From: Gilichinskyi gelida | Lineage (GTDB): Bacteria; Acidobacteriota; Thermoanaerobaculia; Gp7-AA8 | Assembly (NCBI GenBank): GCA_038040385.1 | Contig: JBBPII010000001.1 | Location: forward strand, 372,001-436,000 | Direction: 5' to 3' | Length of the DNA stretch: 64,000 nt | Shown: positions 31,595 to 41,242 of the stretch, piece after piece | Layout of the letters: every line of letters begins with the position of its first letter | How positions within the stretch are numbered: position 1 is the first letter of the stretch | Translations under genes and position numbers: made by a program | Notes under the pieces: generated by a model | Seen by the model: the letters and a program-made list of their open reading frames with translations, nothing else | Databases searched by the model: none | What the model was told of the DNA's origin: nothing

Positions 31595-33667
31595 CTACCA
31601 GATCCTGACCCGCTCCTCCGGCTTCACGTAATTCGCATCCCCTTCCTTCACTCCGAACGCGTCGTACCAGGCGTCGATGTTGCGGAGGGGGGCGAAGGCG
31701 CGGACGTGGCCGGGCGAATGCGGGTTGGTGGCGAGGAGCTGGCGGAGCGCGTCGTCGCGCATCATCGACCGCCACACCTGCGCCCATCCGAGGAACACGC
31801 GCTGTTCGCCGGTGAAGCCGTCGAGCACCGGGGAGGGCTGCCCCTTCAGCGACAGCTTGTACGCCTCGAGGCCCAGGATGATGCCGCCGAGGTCGCCGAT
31901 GTTCTCGCCCATGGTCAGCCGGCCGGTGATGTGGAGGCCGGGAAGCTGCGGGAAGTCGAACGACTCGTACTGTGCGCCGAGCCGGGTGGCCTGGGCCTCG
32001 AACTTCGCCGCGTCGTCGGCCGCCCACCAGTCGCGCAGCATGCCGTTGCCGTCGGACTTGCGCCCCTGATCGTCGAAGCCGTGCGTGATCTCGTGGCCGA
32101 TGACCGCGCCGATGCCGCCGTAGTTCACGGCCGGATCGGCGTTGGGGTCGAAGAAGGGCGGCTGCAGAATCGCCGCCGGGAAGACGATCTCGTTGCGGGT
32201 CGAGGCGTAGTAGGCGTTGACGGTCTGCGGGGTCATGCCCCACTCGGCCTTGTCGACCGGCTTGCCGAGGCGGCTCACGTCGTGGGCCCACTCGAACTTG
32301 CCGGCGCGCTCGGCGTTGCCGACCAGGTCGCCCTCGCGGATCTCGAGCTTCGAGTAGTCGCGCCACTTCGTCGGGTAACCGATCTTCACCCCGAACTTCG
32401 CCAGCTTCTCGAGCGCCCGGGCCCGCGTCTCCGGACCCATCCACTGCAGGTTCTCGATGCGCCCCTTCATGGCCCCGCGGATGTTGGCCACGAGCTGCTC
32501 CATCTTGGCCTTCGACTCGGGGGGGAAGTACTCGCCGACGTACGTGCGGCCGATGGCCTCGCCCATCGATCCCTCGGCGGCGCCGACGGCGCGCTTCCAC
32601 CGCGGGCGCTGCTCCTGCGCGCCGTTGAGGAACTTCGCGCGGAACTCCCACTGCGTGTCGACGAAGCGCTTGGAGAGGAGCGGTGCCGCGTCGTCGGCGA
32701 TGTGAAAGGCCTGCCACGCCTGCAGCGTGGCCACCGGAGTGTCGGCGAAGATCCTGGCGATCTTCGGCAGCGCCGTGTTCTGGCGCACGACGGCGCGGTC
32801 GGCCTTGTCGAGCCCCGCTTCCTTGAAGGCCACCTTCCAGGGGAAGCCCGGCGCGTTGGTCTCCAGCTCGGCGATGGTCATCGGGTTGTAGGTCTTGTCG
32901 CGATTGCGGCTCTCGGCGCGCGTCCAGTGCGCGTCGGCGATCTTTGTCTCCATGGCCACGATGGCGGCGGCGTTCGTCTCCGGCCCGTCCCATCCGATGA
33001 GCGCAAGCATGTCGGCGACGTACTTCTGGTAGCGCTCCTTCTGCGGCTTGTACTTGTCCTGGAGGTAGAACTCGCGGTCGGCCAGTCCGAGGCCGGACTG
33101 CGAGAGGTAGAGCGTGTATTTGTCGGGATTCTTGGCGTCGTCGCTGATGCCGGCGTTGAAGAACGAGCTGCCGAACGAGCCCGCGGAGCGCCCCATCAGG
33201 CGGGCGACGTCGTCGTGGGTCTTCGCCTTCTTCGCCGCGTCGAGTTTCGGCTGGATCGGCTTGGCGTCGAGCTTCTCGGCGGCGGCGTCGTCGAGGAAGG
33301 TGCGGTAGATGGCCGCCACCTTGGCCTCGTCGGAACCGCGCTTGAGGCCCTTGTCGGCGGCCCAGCGGTCGAGCAGCGCGTGCACGCGCGCCTCGGAGAG
33401 ATCGCTGAGGAGGGCGAAGGCGCCGAAGCTGGTCTTGTCGGCGGGGATCTGGGTGGTGGCCGCCCACTTGCCGTTGACGTACTTGAAGAAGTCGTCGCCG
33501 GGCTTGACCGAGGTGTCCATCCCCTCGAGGTCGATGCCCCAGGTGCCGTAGCGTTTGGCGGAGGCGGAGGGGGGCGCGGTGGACTTGGCCTCCTCGGCGA
33601 GTGCGACGTTGGTGGACAGCAAAAGCGCGATCAGAGAAATCGCGGAAGCGAAGCGTCTCGATGTCAT
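31595..33667 (-). CDS. Secreted M13-family zinc metallopeptidase (neprilysin/PepO-like)
   Basis: 690 residues. A signal peptide MTSRRFASAISLIALLLSTNVALA precedes an M13 N-terminal domain starting WGIDLEGMDTSVKPGDDFFK. The catalytic domain contains VNAYYASTRNEIVFPAAIL, the zinc motif HEITH in AVIGHEITHGFDDQG, the third ligand in TMGENIGDLGG, and the tail FAPLRNIDAWYDAFGV, typical of M13. It degrades peptides outside the cytoplasm. GAGAGGAAAC precedes the ATG. Tail-to-tail with the EEP lipoprotein gene (4 bases). Confidence 0.97.
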   Translation of the reverse strand: MTSRRFASAISLIALLLSTNVALAEEAKSTAPPSASAKRYGTWGIDLEGMDTSVKPGDDFFKYVNGKWAATTQIPADKTSFGAFALLSDLSEARVHALLDRWAADKGLKRGSDEAKVAAIYRTFLDDAAAEKLDAKPIQPKLDAAKKAKTHDDVARLMGRSAGSFGSSFFNAGISDDAKNPDKYTLYLSQSGLGLADREFYLQDKYKPQKERYQKYVADMLALIGWDGPETNAAAIVAMETKIADAHWTRAESRNRDKTYNPMTIAELETNAPGFPWKVAFKEAGLDKADRAVVRQNTALPKIARIFADTPVATLQAWQAFHIADDAAPLLSKRFVDTQWEFRAKFLNGAQEQRPRWKRAVGAAEGSMGEAIGRTYVGEYFPPESKAKMEQLVANIRGAMKGRIENLQWMGPETRARALEKLAKFGVKIGYPTKWRDYSKLEIREGDLVGNAERAGKFEWAHDVSRLGKPVDKAEWGMTPQTVNAYYASTRNEIVFPAAILQPPFFDPNADPAVNYGGIGAVIGHEITHGFDDQGRKSDGNGMLRDWWAADDAAKFEAQATRLGAQYESFDFPQLPGLHITGRLTMGENIGDLGGIILGLEAYKLSLKGQPSPVLDGFTGEQRVFLGWAQVWRSMMRDDALRQLLATNPHSPGHVRAFAPLRNIDAWYDAFGVKEGDANYVKPEERVRIW

Positions 33668-34058
33668 CAGGTGGTTTCCTCTCGTTGTTGGAGTCCCAGG
33701 ACGGGAAGAGGGGAGGATAACAAGGAGGGGGGCAGGGAGGGGTCGGGAGGTGTTAACTCGTGGTTACGCTGGGGATTCCGCGGAGACGTAGGCGCGGTGG
33801 AGCGTCACGGTCCCGGCGTGGGCGTCTGGCGATCGCCCTGTGCCGGCGGTCGCGGCATCAGGAGCTGAATCGCATTCACTTGGTCCAATGCGTCTCACTT
33901 TCTGAGACGTTTTGCCGGTTTGTGGGACGTTTCCGCGTGTCGTCGCGCGTCCGTTCCTCGCTGATCGCGGTAGTCTTTCGAGACAGAGAGATCGATTGGT
34001 TGACCGAGTTCTTTTCCGGCAGTAGAGTGGTTGTCTCCGGTCCATAACAAAGAAAAAA
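33668..34058. other. Intergenic region: divergent promoter area with a hairpin
   Basis: About 390 bases without a gene. CGTCTCA-CTTTC-TGAGACG (33891-33909) is a perfect 7-bp inverted repeat followed by TTTT, a possible weak terminator or operator. The rest has lower G+C close to 34 kb. I find no coding sequence. Confidence 0.5.
34000..34028 (+). promoter_or_regulatory. Candidate sigma-70 promoter of the large secreted repeat protein
   Basis: TTGACC (34000-34005), a 17-base spacer and TAGAGT (34023-34028), ending 30 bases before the ATG at 34059. Confidence 0.5.
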
Positions 34059-37000
34059 ATGCGTTCCCGTTCGAACCGTCTGTTCATCGGTGCGGCGTTC
34101 GTCGTCCTGTTCGGCTCCCTGCGCGCCTACGGGGATTCCGTGATCGATGGCGGTGTCGACTGGCTCAAGGCACATCAGAATGTGAACGGGACATGGGGCT
34201 CGACCCCCGAGCTCACTCCTCGGGACACTGCTCGCGTAGTCATGGCCTTCTCGGCCGCGAACGTATCGGGCGCCGCGGTGAACAGCGGGTTGGGGTGGAT
34301 CGGCTCTCAATCGTTGGACGCGAATCAGTTCCTGGCCGAGCACGCCCTGGCCCTGGCGGCGGCGAAACTCGATTCATCGGCCATTCTGGCGCGCCTCGCG
34401 CAACAGCGCTCCGTCACGGCCGACTATGGCGGCTTTCGCGGTCATAGCGGCGATATCTATGATTCCGCGCTCGCTCTGCAGGCGTTTGCGACGCAACCCA
34501 ATTCGTACACCACAGACATCAACACCCTGGTCACATTTCTCGCTGTCCGCCAGAACGGCGACGGCGGCTGGGGGATCGATCAGGGGTTCGCGAGTAACCC
34601 GCTGATTACCTCCGAGGTCTTGATCGCATTCGGGATGCTCCGAGCGCAGATGGTCTCGCCCGCGGTGATCGCCGCCGCACAGTCGTATCTCGGACAGTTC
34701 GCGCAGCCCAGCGGCTCGATCGGCGGGACGCCGCTGCTCACGGCCGTTGCGCTCCGCGGGCTCTTGCTCACCGCGTATCCCGACCTGCGCAAACTCATGG
34801 ACGCGTTTACTTCCCTGGGGGTGACCCGCTCGGCCGACGGCTCGTGGGGCGGCGACGCGTACGTCACGGCTCGGGCCATCGAAGCGCGCAGCATGAACAA
34901 GCCGAATCTCATCATAAAGCCGGCTGACTTCACGGTTCCTCCGTCGTCCGTAACCGAAGGAAACAACGTGACCGCGACGGTCACCGTGACGAACCTCGGT
35001 ATCGCGGTCAGCGGCAGTACGATCGTCTGGATCCGCCAGAGCACCGCGGACGGGCGGCTGCTCGGCACGGCGTCGATCCAACCGATCGGTCAGGCGGAGA
35101 CCAGAACGGGGACCGCCACGTTCGCCACCACGAACATGGCGGGCCAGGTGACGCTGGTGGCGGTGGCGGATGGAGATAACAACCTCGCCGAGGTGCGCGA
35201 GGACGACAACACCGCGACCACCACGCTGACAGTCAATGGGAAACCCGATCTCCAGGTGTTCCCCAGCGACATCGTCACCTCGCCGCAGCGGCTGCAGCCG
35301 GGGCAACAGGGACAGGTGAGCGTGACGGTTCACAACGGCGGCGAGAGCGATGTCGCCGGCGGAAGCGTGTCCGTCTTCGACGTCGTCAATTCCGGCGAGA
35401 CCCTCCTGCAGAAGGTGACGTTCGGCGCAGTCCCCGCCGCCGGCGCGCAGACGGTTACCATCACCGCCGCGCTCGCGTCCGGCGTTCATACCTTGAAGGC
35501 CGTTGCCGATCCCGATGCGCAGGTCGACGAGAAGAGCGAGACGAACAACACCGCCCTGAAGGTGATCACCGTCAGCCCGTCGAGCAGCGTCGATCTGCGG
35601 ATCGCGCCCTCCAGCCTGACGGTCTCGAATCCTCGCCCCGCGCCGGGAGAATCGATCGCCATCTCCGCCACGGTCGACAACAACGGCACCGATCCGGCGC
35701 AATCAGTCATCGCGTTCTTCGACGGGCCGCCCGGCGCCGGCTCGAGGCTGATCGCCACCTTCCCGATCTCACTCGCCGCGCAGTCGTCGCAGCAACTCCA
35801 GGCGACCTACACCGTCCTCGCCGATTCGCGCGTCATCTACGCCGTCGCCGATCCCGACGCTCTCCTTCCCGAGATGGACGAGAGCAACAATGCCGCGTAC
35901 GCGACGCTGACCGACCAGTACACCGACCTGGTGCTGGAAACCGGCTCGCTCGTCATGCCGCGGACGGCGCTTTCCGCGGGACAGAGCGTGACCGCGCGCA
36001 TCGTTCTGCGCAACAAGGGCTTGGTCGCGGCGTCGCACGTTCAACTGTTGGCCTATGACGACCTGCCGCAATCGGGCGGCGTCAAGGTGCTCGACACCTT
36101 CGTCGACGTTCCGGCTCTCGGAAAGATCGTCGTGCCGGCGGCCTGGACGCTGCGCGCGGGCCAACGAATCGCCACCGCCGAAGTGAACACGGCCCGAACG
36201 ACGTTCGAGCCCGACTACGCGAACAATCGAGCCACGAAGTTCTATACGGCCGCGGGCTCCTTCGTCGACGACATCGCCCTCAACAATCCGATCAGCACGG
36301 CTGGCGTCGTCACCAGCGCCAGCGACCTGACTGTATCGGGCATCCTGACATTCGGCGTCCAGCACAACCAGCTCACCAACAAACAGGTGCTGTACACCGT
36401 GGCTGTCTTCGACGACGTCGACGGCGACCAGGCGTACAACCCCGAGGTCGACGTGACGCTCGGATCGGTGGTGGTCGATCCGCGCGAGGTGGGCATCCAG
36501 AACGTGAGCGTGGCCCTCAATGGGCGGGTGCGGTTCGTCCCGCCGCGCCTCATGTTGTATCTCGATAGCGCAAATGCCGTCGCCGAGACTCGCGAAGACA
36601 ACAATCTCTTCGACGTTTATGGCGCGTGCTCCATCGTCCCGCAGTTCACCTATACCCCGTCGCTGAAGTGGTCGTCGGTCAACGGCTCGCGCATGCTCGC
36701 TCCCGTCGCCCGTGCGTTAGACGTCAACGGCGACGATGTCATCGACCAGAACGATCCGCCGGTGCTGGTGCAGACCTTCGGCGGCAGCGTCGCGCTGCGG
36801 CGAGCGAACGGCGACCTGATCTGGCTTCGCAATCTCGACACGCGCGGCACGCAGATCAGCCCGGTCATCGCCGATCTCGATAGCGACGGCAAGCCGGAGA
36901 TCCTCGCCCACACCAACAACGGCGGCTGCACACATTGCCTCGTCGCGCTCAATGCGAGCGACGGCTCGACGAAATGGACCAGCCCGGAGCTGGAGATCGA

Positions 37001-38132
37001 TCCCACTTGGTTCACATTCTCCGGGAACTACACCTACGTCGGCGCGCCCGCCGTGGCGGATCTCGACGGCGACGGGAGCCCGGAGGTGATCAGCGGACGG
37101 TCCGTTCTTCGCGGCAGCGACGGAGCCATCAAGTGGGTCGGCACGGGAGGCCGCGGGCGGGCATTCGACGTCAATTCCTCGATGTACGCGGACCATTTCC
37201 CCGATCAGGAGGCCTCCATCGCGGTCGACCTCGACAATGACGGGAAGCTCGAGGTCGTCGCCGGCAACACTGCATACCGGTGGGACGGAACGATTCTGTG
37301 GCAGCGCTCCGATCTCCCCGACGGCTACACGGCGCCCGTGTACGTCAATCTGCAACCGCCGAAGATTTGCCTGGTGAGCCAGGGATTCGTCTATCTCCTG
37401 AATGGCAACAACGGAACGAACTTCTGGTCCGCTCCCGCCGCCATTCCCGGCGGCGCGGCCCTCGGCGGCGCGCCCACGGTGTTTAGCGGGGGCGGCGCCT
37501 GGTTCGTCGGAGTGGCGGGCGACAAGCAATACTCGGTGTGGCGAGTGGGCGACGCTCACTTGATGTGGACCCGCGTCGTCAACGTCGTGCTCGACGATCG
37601 GGCGAAAGCGACCAACGCCGCCGCGCTCTTCGACTTCGGCATCGGCGCGCGGCTCGTCTACGCCTCGCGCGACCGCTTCCTCATCCTCGATCCGAACTCC
37701 GGGGTCGAGCTCGTCAACGAGCCGGCGCTCGCCAATCCGTTCACCCCCGCCAGCCCGACCATCGCCGACCTCGACGAAGACGGGCACGTCGATCTCGTGG
37801 TCGCCAACGACTCGGGATTGCGCGTGCTGTCCAATCCGGCCTGGAACGGCGCGCCGTCGATCTACAACGAGTTCGCCTATCACGTGTCGAACGTCAGCAG
37901 CGACACGGCGGCCATTCCCGTGCACGAAACGCAGACCGCGCTCTCCATGTCCGCCTATCGCTTCAATTCGACCAGTGCCGCTCCGCCACAGCTTCACCGA
38001 GTACGACAAGTCTGGCCGGAAGACCGTGGAGACCGACGCCAACGGTCGGGCGACGCGCTACGGCTACGACGAGTCGGGACGCCTGCTCAAGGTGACCGAA
38101 GCGAGCGGCGCGGTGACCGAGTACACGTATGA
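34059..38132 (+). CDS. Giant secreted protein: cyclase-type repeats, CARDB domains, FG-GAP propeller (3' end out of frame)
   Basis: A signal peptide (about 1-25) is followed by a squalene-cyclase/prenyltransferase-type alpha-toroid (about 28-285; QNVNGTWGSTPELTPRDTAR, NGDGGWGIDQGF, SADGSWGGDAYVTARAIEA). Four or more CARDB beta-sandwiches come next (DNNTATTTLTVNGKPDLQVF; ETNNTALKVITVSP; DESNNAAYATLTDQYTDLVL), then FG-GAP/VCBS repeats (DLDSDGKPEILAHT; VADLDGDGSPEVISG; VDLDNDGKLEVVAG; IADLDEDGHVDLVVAN). The last about 55 residues are low-complexity Arg-rich because the coding signal moves to another frame at about 37970, where the RHS ORF begins. Probably one ancestral surface protein with RHS, now broken. 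Confidence 0.85.
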   Translation: MRSRSNRLFIGAAFVVLFGSLRAYGDSVIDGGVDWLKAHQNVNGTWGSTPELTPRDTARVVMAFSAANVSGAAVNSGLGWIGSQSLDANQFLAEHALALAAAKLDSSAILARLAQQRSVTADYGGFRGHSGDIYDSALALQAFATQPNSYTTDINTLVTFLAVRQNGDGGWGIDQGFASNPLITSEVLIAFGMLRAQMVSPAVIAAAQSYLGQFAQPSGSIGGTPLLTAVALRGLLLTAYPDLRKLMDAFTSLGVTRSADGSWGGDAYVTARAIEARSMNKPNLIIKPADFTVPPSSVTEGNNVTATVTVTNLGIAVSGSTIVWIRQSTADGRLLGTASIQPIGQAETRTGTATFATTNMAGQVTLVAVADGDNNLAEVREDDNTATTTLTVNGKPDLQVFPSDIVTSPQRLQPGQQGQVSVTVHNGGESDVAGGSVSVFDVVNSGETLLQKVTFGAVPAAGAQTVTITAALASGVHTLKAVADPDAQVDEKSETNNTALKVITVSPSSSVDLRIAPSSLTVSNPRPAPGESIAISATVDNNGTDPAQSVIAFFDGPPGAGSRLIATFPISLAAQSSQQLQATYTVLADSRVIYAVADPDALLPEMDESNNAAYATLTDQYTDLVLETGSLVMPRTALSAGQSVTARIVLRNKGLVAASHVQLLAYDDLPQSGGVKVLDTFVDVPALGKIVVPAAWTLRAGQRIATAEVNTARTTFEPDYANNRATKFYTAAGSFVDDIALNNPISTAGVVTSASDLTVSGILTFGVQHNQLTNKQVLYTVAVFDDVDGDQAYNPEVDVTLGSVVVDPREVGIQNVSVALNGRVRFVPPRLMLYLDSANAVAETREDNNLFDVYGACSIVPQFTYTPSLKWSSVNGSRMLAPVARALDVNGDDVIDQNDPPVLVQTFGGSVALRRANGDLIWLRNLDTRGTQISPVIADLDSDGKPEILAHTNNGGCTHCLVALNASDGSTKWTSPELEIDPTWFTFSGNYTYVGAPAVADLDGDGSPEVISGRSVLRGSDGAIKWVGTGGRGRAFDVNSSMYADHFPDQEASIAVDLDNDGKLEVVAGNTAYRWDGTILWQRSDLPDGYTAPVYVNLQPPKICLVSQGFVYLLNGNNGTNFWSAPAAIPGGAALGGAPTVFSGGGAWFVGVAGDKQYSVWRVGDAHLMWTRVVNVVLDDRAKATNAAALFDFGIGARLVYASRDRFLILDPNSGVELVNEPALANPFTPASPTIADLDEDGHVDLVVANDSGLRVLSNPAWNGAPSIYNEFAYHVSNVSSDTAAIPVHETQTALSMSAYRFNSTSAAPPQLHRVRQVWPEDRGDRRQRSGDALRLRRVGTPAQGDRSERRGDRVHV

Positions 38133-40080
38133 CAAGGCGGGCAACAAACTGACGCAGAAAGACGCCAAGAACCACGGCTGGTCCTTCCGCTACGACGCGC
38201 TCAACCGCCTGATCGAGGAGAAGGATCCGCTGAACCGCATCAGTTCGTACGTCTACGACGATCTGGGCAATCTGAAGTCGAAGACCGACGCGAAGAACCA
38301 GACCCTCACGTACACCTACAACATCCGCCGCCTGACGAAGATCACCTATCCCGACCGGTCGAGCGACAACTTCACCTACGACGCGCTGGGGCGGCGGACG
38401 GGGCAGTCGAACGCCAGCGTCAACCTTACCTACACCTACGACACCCTCAATCGCCTGGCATCGGAGACCAACCCCACCTTCAACGTGGCCTTGCGCTACG
38501 AGTACGATGCCAACGGCAACCAGACCAAGATGACCACCCCCAACTCGGTCATCACCTACTCGTACGACGGGAAGAACCGCCTCACGTCGATCACCGATAC
38601 CGGAGTGGGCTCGTTCGGTCTCAGCTACGACGCGATGGACCGGCGGACGGCGCTTCGGTATCCCAACGGGGTGACCACAAGCTACGACTACGACAACGCC
38701 TACCGCCTCATGGCCATGGTGACGAAGAACAGCGGGGGGACGGTGCTCGACGCCTGGAGCTACGGCTACGACGCGGTGGGGAACCGGACAACGAAGACCG
38801 ACGCGCAGGGGCGAGTCGACCACTACGCGTACGATGAGGTCTACCGGTTGACCGAGGCGCAGTACGGCGATGGGGGGCGGGAGGGGTTCACCTACGACGC
38901 GGTAGGGAACCGGGTGACGCGGACCCACGAGGCGGGAGTGATCACCGCCTACAGCTATGACGACGCAAACCAGATGACCCTGGCCGGCGGAGTGACGTAC
39001 AGCTACGACGCGAACGGGAACGTGACGGCGAAGGGGACGGCGGCGACGTACACATATGACTTCAACAACCGGCTCAGGACCATCAGCGGGTCGGAGGGAA
39101 GCGAGACGAGCACGTACGCCCCCGATGGGACGCGGTTCGCCATCTCCAGCAGCGCGAGCAACCGGAACTTCTCGGCGATCCTGTACGACCGGCAGGGGAA
39201 CCCGGCATGGGAGCGGGGAGGCCTGAACCGGCTGTACGGCCCGGGAGTGGACGAGCCGCTGGTGGAGTGGAGCCCCGGGGTGGACCGTACGCGGTTCCTG
39301 CACCACGACGCGCTGGGCTCGATCACAGCGGTGACCGACTGGAACGGCGCGCCGATGTACAGCCGCAGCTACCGCGCGTTCGGGAAGATGACCGAGACCC
39401 AGGATCTGGGCAACTTCCCGAACAGCCGCCTCGGCTACACCAGCCGGGAGATCAGCACCGGCTCGCTGATGCAGTACCGCAGCAGGTGGTATGACTCCGG
39501 GGTGGGGCGGTTTACCTCACAGGACTCTTGGCGAGGCGATAACCTCACACCGCCCAGCCTGCATCGCTACGTTTACGTCCATGACGATCCCGTGAACTTC
39601 GTCGACGCCACCGGCCACGCGGCGGTGCGATTGGACCCCCATTGGGATGAGCTGCTTGCCCACGCGGTGGAAGTTATTGGAGTCCTCATGGTTCTCATTG
39701 CGGCCGCAGGAATCGCGCGATCGCCAGTTGTTAGCGCGGTAGCAGGCTGGCTCGGCGGCTATGCAGAACAACTGTATGTCGGAACAATTGTGTTGAGCCT
39801 CGCGATGATCGTCGGTAGGGTAATGTCCAGGTACGACGCGAGTAGACAGGGGCGCGAAGCGTATTGGGCCGCGATTGCATCGACAATTGTTGGCGGGGCG
39901 ATCGTCGGAATCGGCGAACGCGTGCACCATGGCTTTGCAAGCCGTCTGAAGTCTCTGTCGTTCGCTGATCCTCGAGTAGCCGCGCTATATCTAGATACTC
40001 TGCTGCATCTCGCGCAAATTATGATAATACTGTGGATTATCGACGATTCGATTACCGATTATTTCTGGGAGCCGACGTAA
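37975..40080 (+). CDS. RHS/YD-repeat protein with variable membrane-type C-terminus (5' end probably part of the preceding gene)
   Basis: 701 codons from a GTG with no ribosome site or signal peptide. At least fifteen YD repeats (TRYGYDESGRLLKVTEA, TYTYDTLNRLASETN, GYDAVGNRTTKTDA) form the RHS shell. The conserved RHS core end LGYTSREISTGSLMQYRSRW, then YDSGVGRFTSQDSW and RYVYVHDDPVNFVDATGH comes next (about 490-545). After it come about 155 residues of unrelated, lower-GC sequence with three or four hydrophobic helices (VEVIGVLMVLIAAAGIA; LYVGTIVLSLAMIVGRVM; YWAAIASTIVGGAIVGIG; LLHLAQIMIILWIIDD). By the RHS rule this is the toxin tip; a membrane-disrupting role is inference. The ORF overlaps the preceding gene by 158 bases in another frame. 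Confidence 0.85.
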   Translation: MPLRHSFTEYDKSGRKTVETDANGRATRYGYDESGRLLKVTEASGAVTEYTYDKAGNKLTQKDAKNHGWSFRYDALNRLIEEKDPLNRISSYVYDDLGNLKSKTDAKNQTLTYTYNIRRLTKITYPDRSSDNFTYDALGRRTGQSNASVNLTYTYDTLNRLASETNPTFNVALRYEYDANGNQTKMTTPNSVITYSYDGKNRLTSITDTGVGSFGLSYDAMDRRTALRYPNGVTTSYDYDNAYRLMAMVTKNSGGTVLDAWSYGYDAVGNRTTKTDAQGRVDHYAYDEVYRLTEAQYGDGGREGFTYDAVGNRVTRTHEAGVITAYSYDDANQMTLAGGVTYSYDANGNVTAKGTAATYTYDFNNRLRTISGSEGSETSTYAPDGTRFAISSSASNRNFSAILYDRQGNPAWERGGLNRLYGPGVDEPLVEWSPGVDRTRFLHHDALGSITAVTDWNGAPMYSRSYRAFGKMTETQDLGNFPNSRLGYTSREISTGSLMQYRSRWYDSGVGRFTSQDSWRGDNLTPPSLHRYVYVHDDPVNFVDATGHAAVRLDPHWDELLAHAVEVIGVLMVLIAAAGIARSPVVSAVAGWLGGYAEQLYVGTIVLSLAMIVGRVMSRYDASRQGREAYWAAIASTIVGGAIVGIGERVHHGFASRLKSLSFADPRVAALYLDTLLHLAQIMIILWIIDDSITDYFWEPT

Positions 40081-40085
40081 TAACA

Positions 40086-40553
40086 ATGTATAAACTCGAT
40101 GAGAACGGCGCCCGCCTGTTGACGAGGCGGTCCATTGAACGCGGCGTTACCTTTGCGGCAATTGGCGCACTCGTTCTTCTTGCCGCTGCACGGCTAGGGG
40201 GCTTTTCGCCGCTGGGCACGTTGGGGATGTTCTGCTTTTATGCAGCCGCTACGGCTGTGAGCGTACCGCAAACAGCGTTTCAGAAGAGCAGAAGGTTTCG
40301 GGAATATCGTTATGAGCTCACGCCATCGTACGCGAGAGTTTGGAGCGAGCACGACCCAAGCGTTGAGCAGGTAGTCAGGTGGGATGATGTGGCCGACTTT
40401 CAGATCGCGCGTAAGCGGAATTATTCATTTGTGTTGCTTTACACTGCGGAGCGAGAGAGTCTTCGCATATGGCATGCAGATCTTCTGGCTTCCGATGCCA
40501 ACGAGCCATGTTTGGTGATAAAGGCGGCGGCTTTCCTCGGAAACGCGCGGTGA
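40086..40553 (+). CDS. Candidate immunity protein to the RHS C-terminus
   Basis: 155 residues from ATG 40086, 5 bases after the RHS stop. Two transmembrane helices (VTFAAIGALVLLAAARLGGF; LGTLGMFCFYAAATAV) precede a soluble domain resembling a small PH-like fold (YRYELTPSYARVWSEHDPSV; VVRWDDVADFQIARKRN). Position directly behind a polymorphic RHS tip, matching lower G+C and membrane topology suggest a cognate immunity protein. The family is not recognised. The alternative start at 40032 overlaps the RHS gene and is less likely. Confidence 0.65.
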   Translation: MYKLDENGARLLTRRSIERGVTFAAIGALVLLAAARLGGFSPLGTLGMFCFYAAATAVSVPQTAFQKSRRFREYRYELTPSYARVWSEHDPSVEQVVRWDDVADFQIARKRNYSFVLLYTAERESLRIWHADLLASDANEPCLVIKAAAFLGNAR

Positions 40554-40840
40554 CTGCGGTTGACCGTGTCTTACACTCAGATTTTTCCGCCAAAAGCGTG
40601 AATGGGGTGACCGAGACCACGACCAACGTCTACGACAGCGGCGGTCAACTGCTCTCGACGACCGACCCCAACGACCGACCCGAACAATGCCACCTCGTCG
40701 ATGACCTGGAACGCGAACGGCACGCTGGCCACGCGGACCGACGCGGCGAACAGGACCACGACCATGGTCACCGATCCGCTGGGGCGCATCACCGGCGGGG
40801 ACGGTGATCACGATGCCAGCGGGCGTGAAACCGGGTCAAC
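40554..40840 (+). pseudogene. Orphan YD-repeat (RHS) fragment
   Basis: Frame-shifting coding remnants: VNGVTETTTNVYDSGGQLLS and TTDPND in one frame, then SSMTWNANGTLATRTDAANR and TTTMVTDPLGRITGG in another. These are RHS repeat units without a start codon and end abruptly. Displaced RHS fragments downstream of a toxin/immunity pair are characteristic of tip-switching at rhs loci. Confidence 0.75.
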
Positions 40841-41242
40841 TCCACAAGAAGCGCGCTTGTGGTTTTCGCAGCCGCTCCCGCTTCCGGGAAGCCATCCTCT
40901 TTCACCTCGGGGGCCTCGACCTTTCCCCGGTGTTTCCATCTTCAATCGACACGAAAGCCTGAAGCGCGTCATTTTCTAGCTGACCAATGTCTTCAGCTTG
41001 CCGTTCGCGATCAGCACGTCGATGAGGTTGATGGCGGCCGCTAGGCGGAAACGAGCGATCGCGCAGCCTGTATCACCGAACACTACAGCGTGCGATCGTC
41101 AACGGGAGGCGCGCGGGAGGCGCGCGGGCGGCACACGCGCGCGGGGGCGGGATAGTCCACGCCAAGTAGAATGATCAAAGTTCTTTGATAGCCGGCAGGC
41201 TTGAACGTTGGCTATGTTCGCCGGCTCTCGTAAACTTGTGTC
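40841..41242. other. Intergenic region with gene-end remnant and short G+C repeats
   Basis: No intact gene. The minus strand reads RFRLAAAINLIDVLIANGKL, then KTLVS-stop (about 41052-40977), which looks like a protein C-terminus whose gene is otherwise gone. GGGAGGCGCGC is repeated in tandem around 41104-41128. The rest before 41243 should hold the promoter of the AlbA_2 gene; I see no clear hexamers. Confidence 0.4.

Noticed and set aside
31706..33868. 720-codon plus-strand open frame
   Set aside because: Antisense shadow of the M13 metallopeptidase, which has HEITH and a signal peptide; the plus frame has no recognisable domain.
33891..33909. Intrinsic terminator between the M13 peptidase and the large repeat protein
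   Set aside because: The 7-bp inverted repeat with TTTT lies upstream of both divergent genes, so there is no transcript it would need to end; an operator is as likely, hence not called as a terminator.
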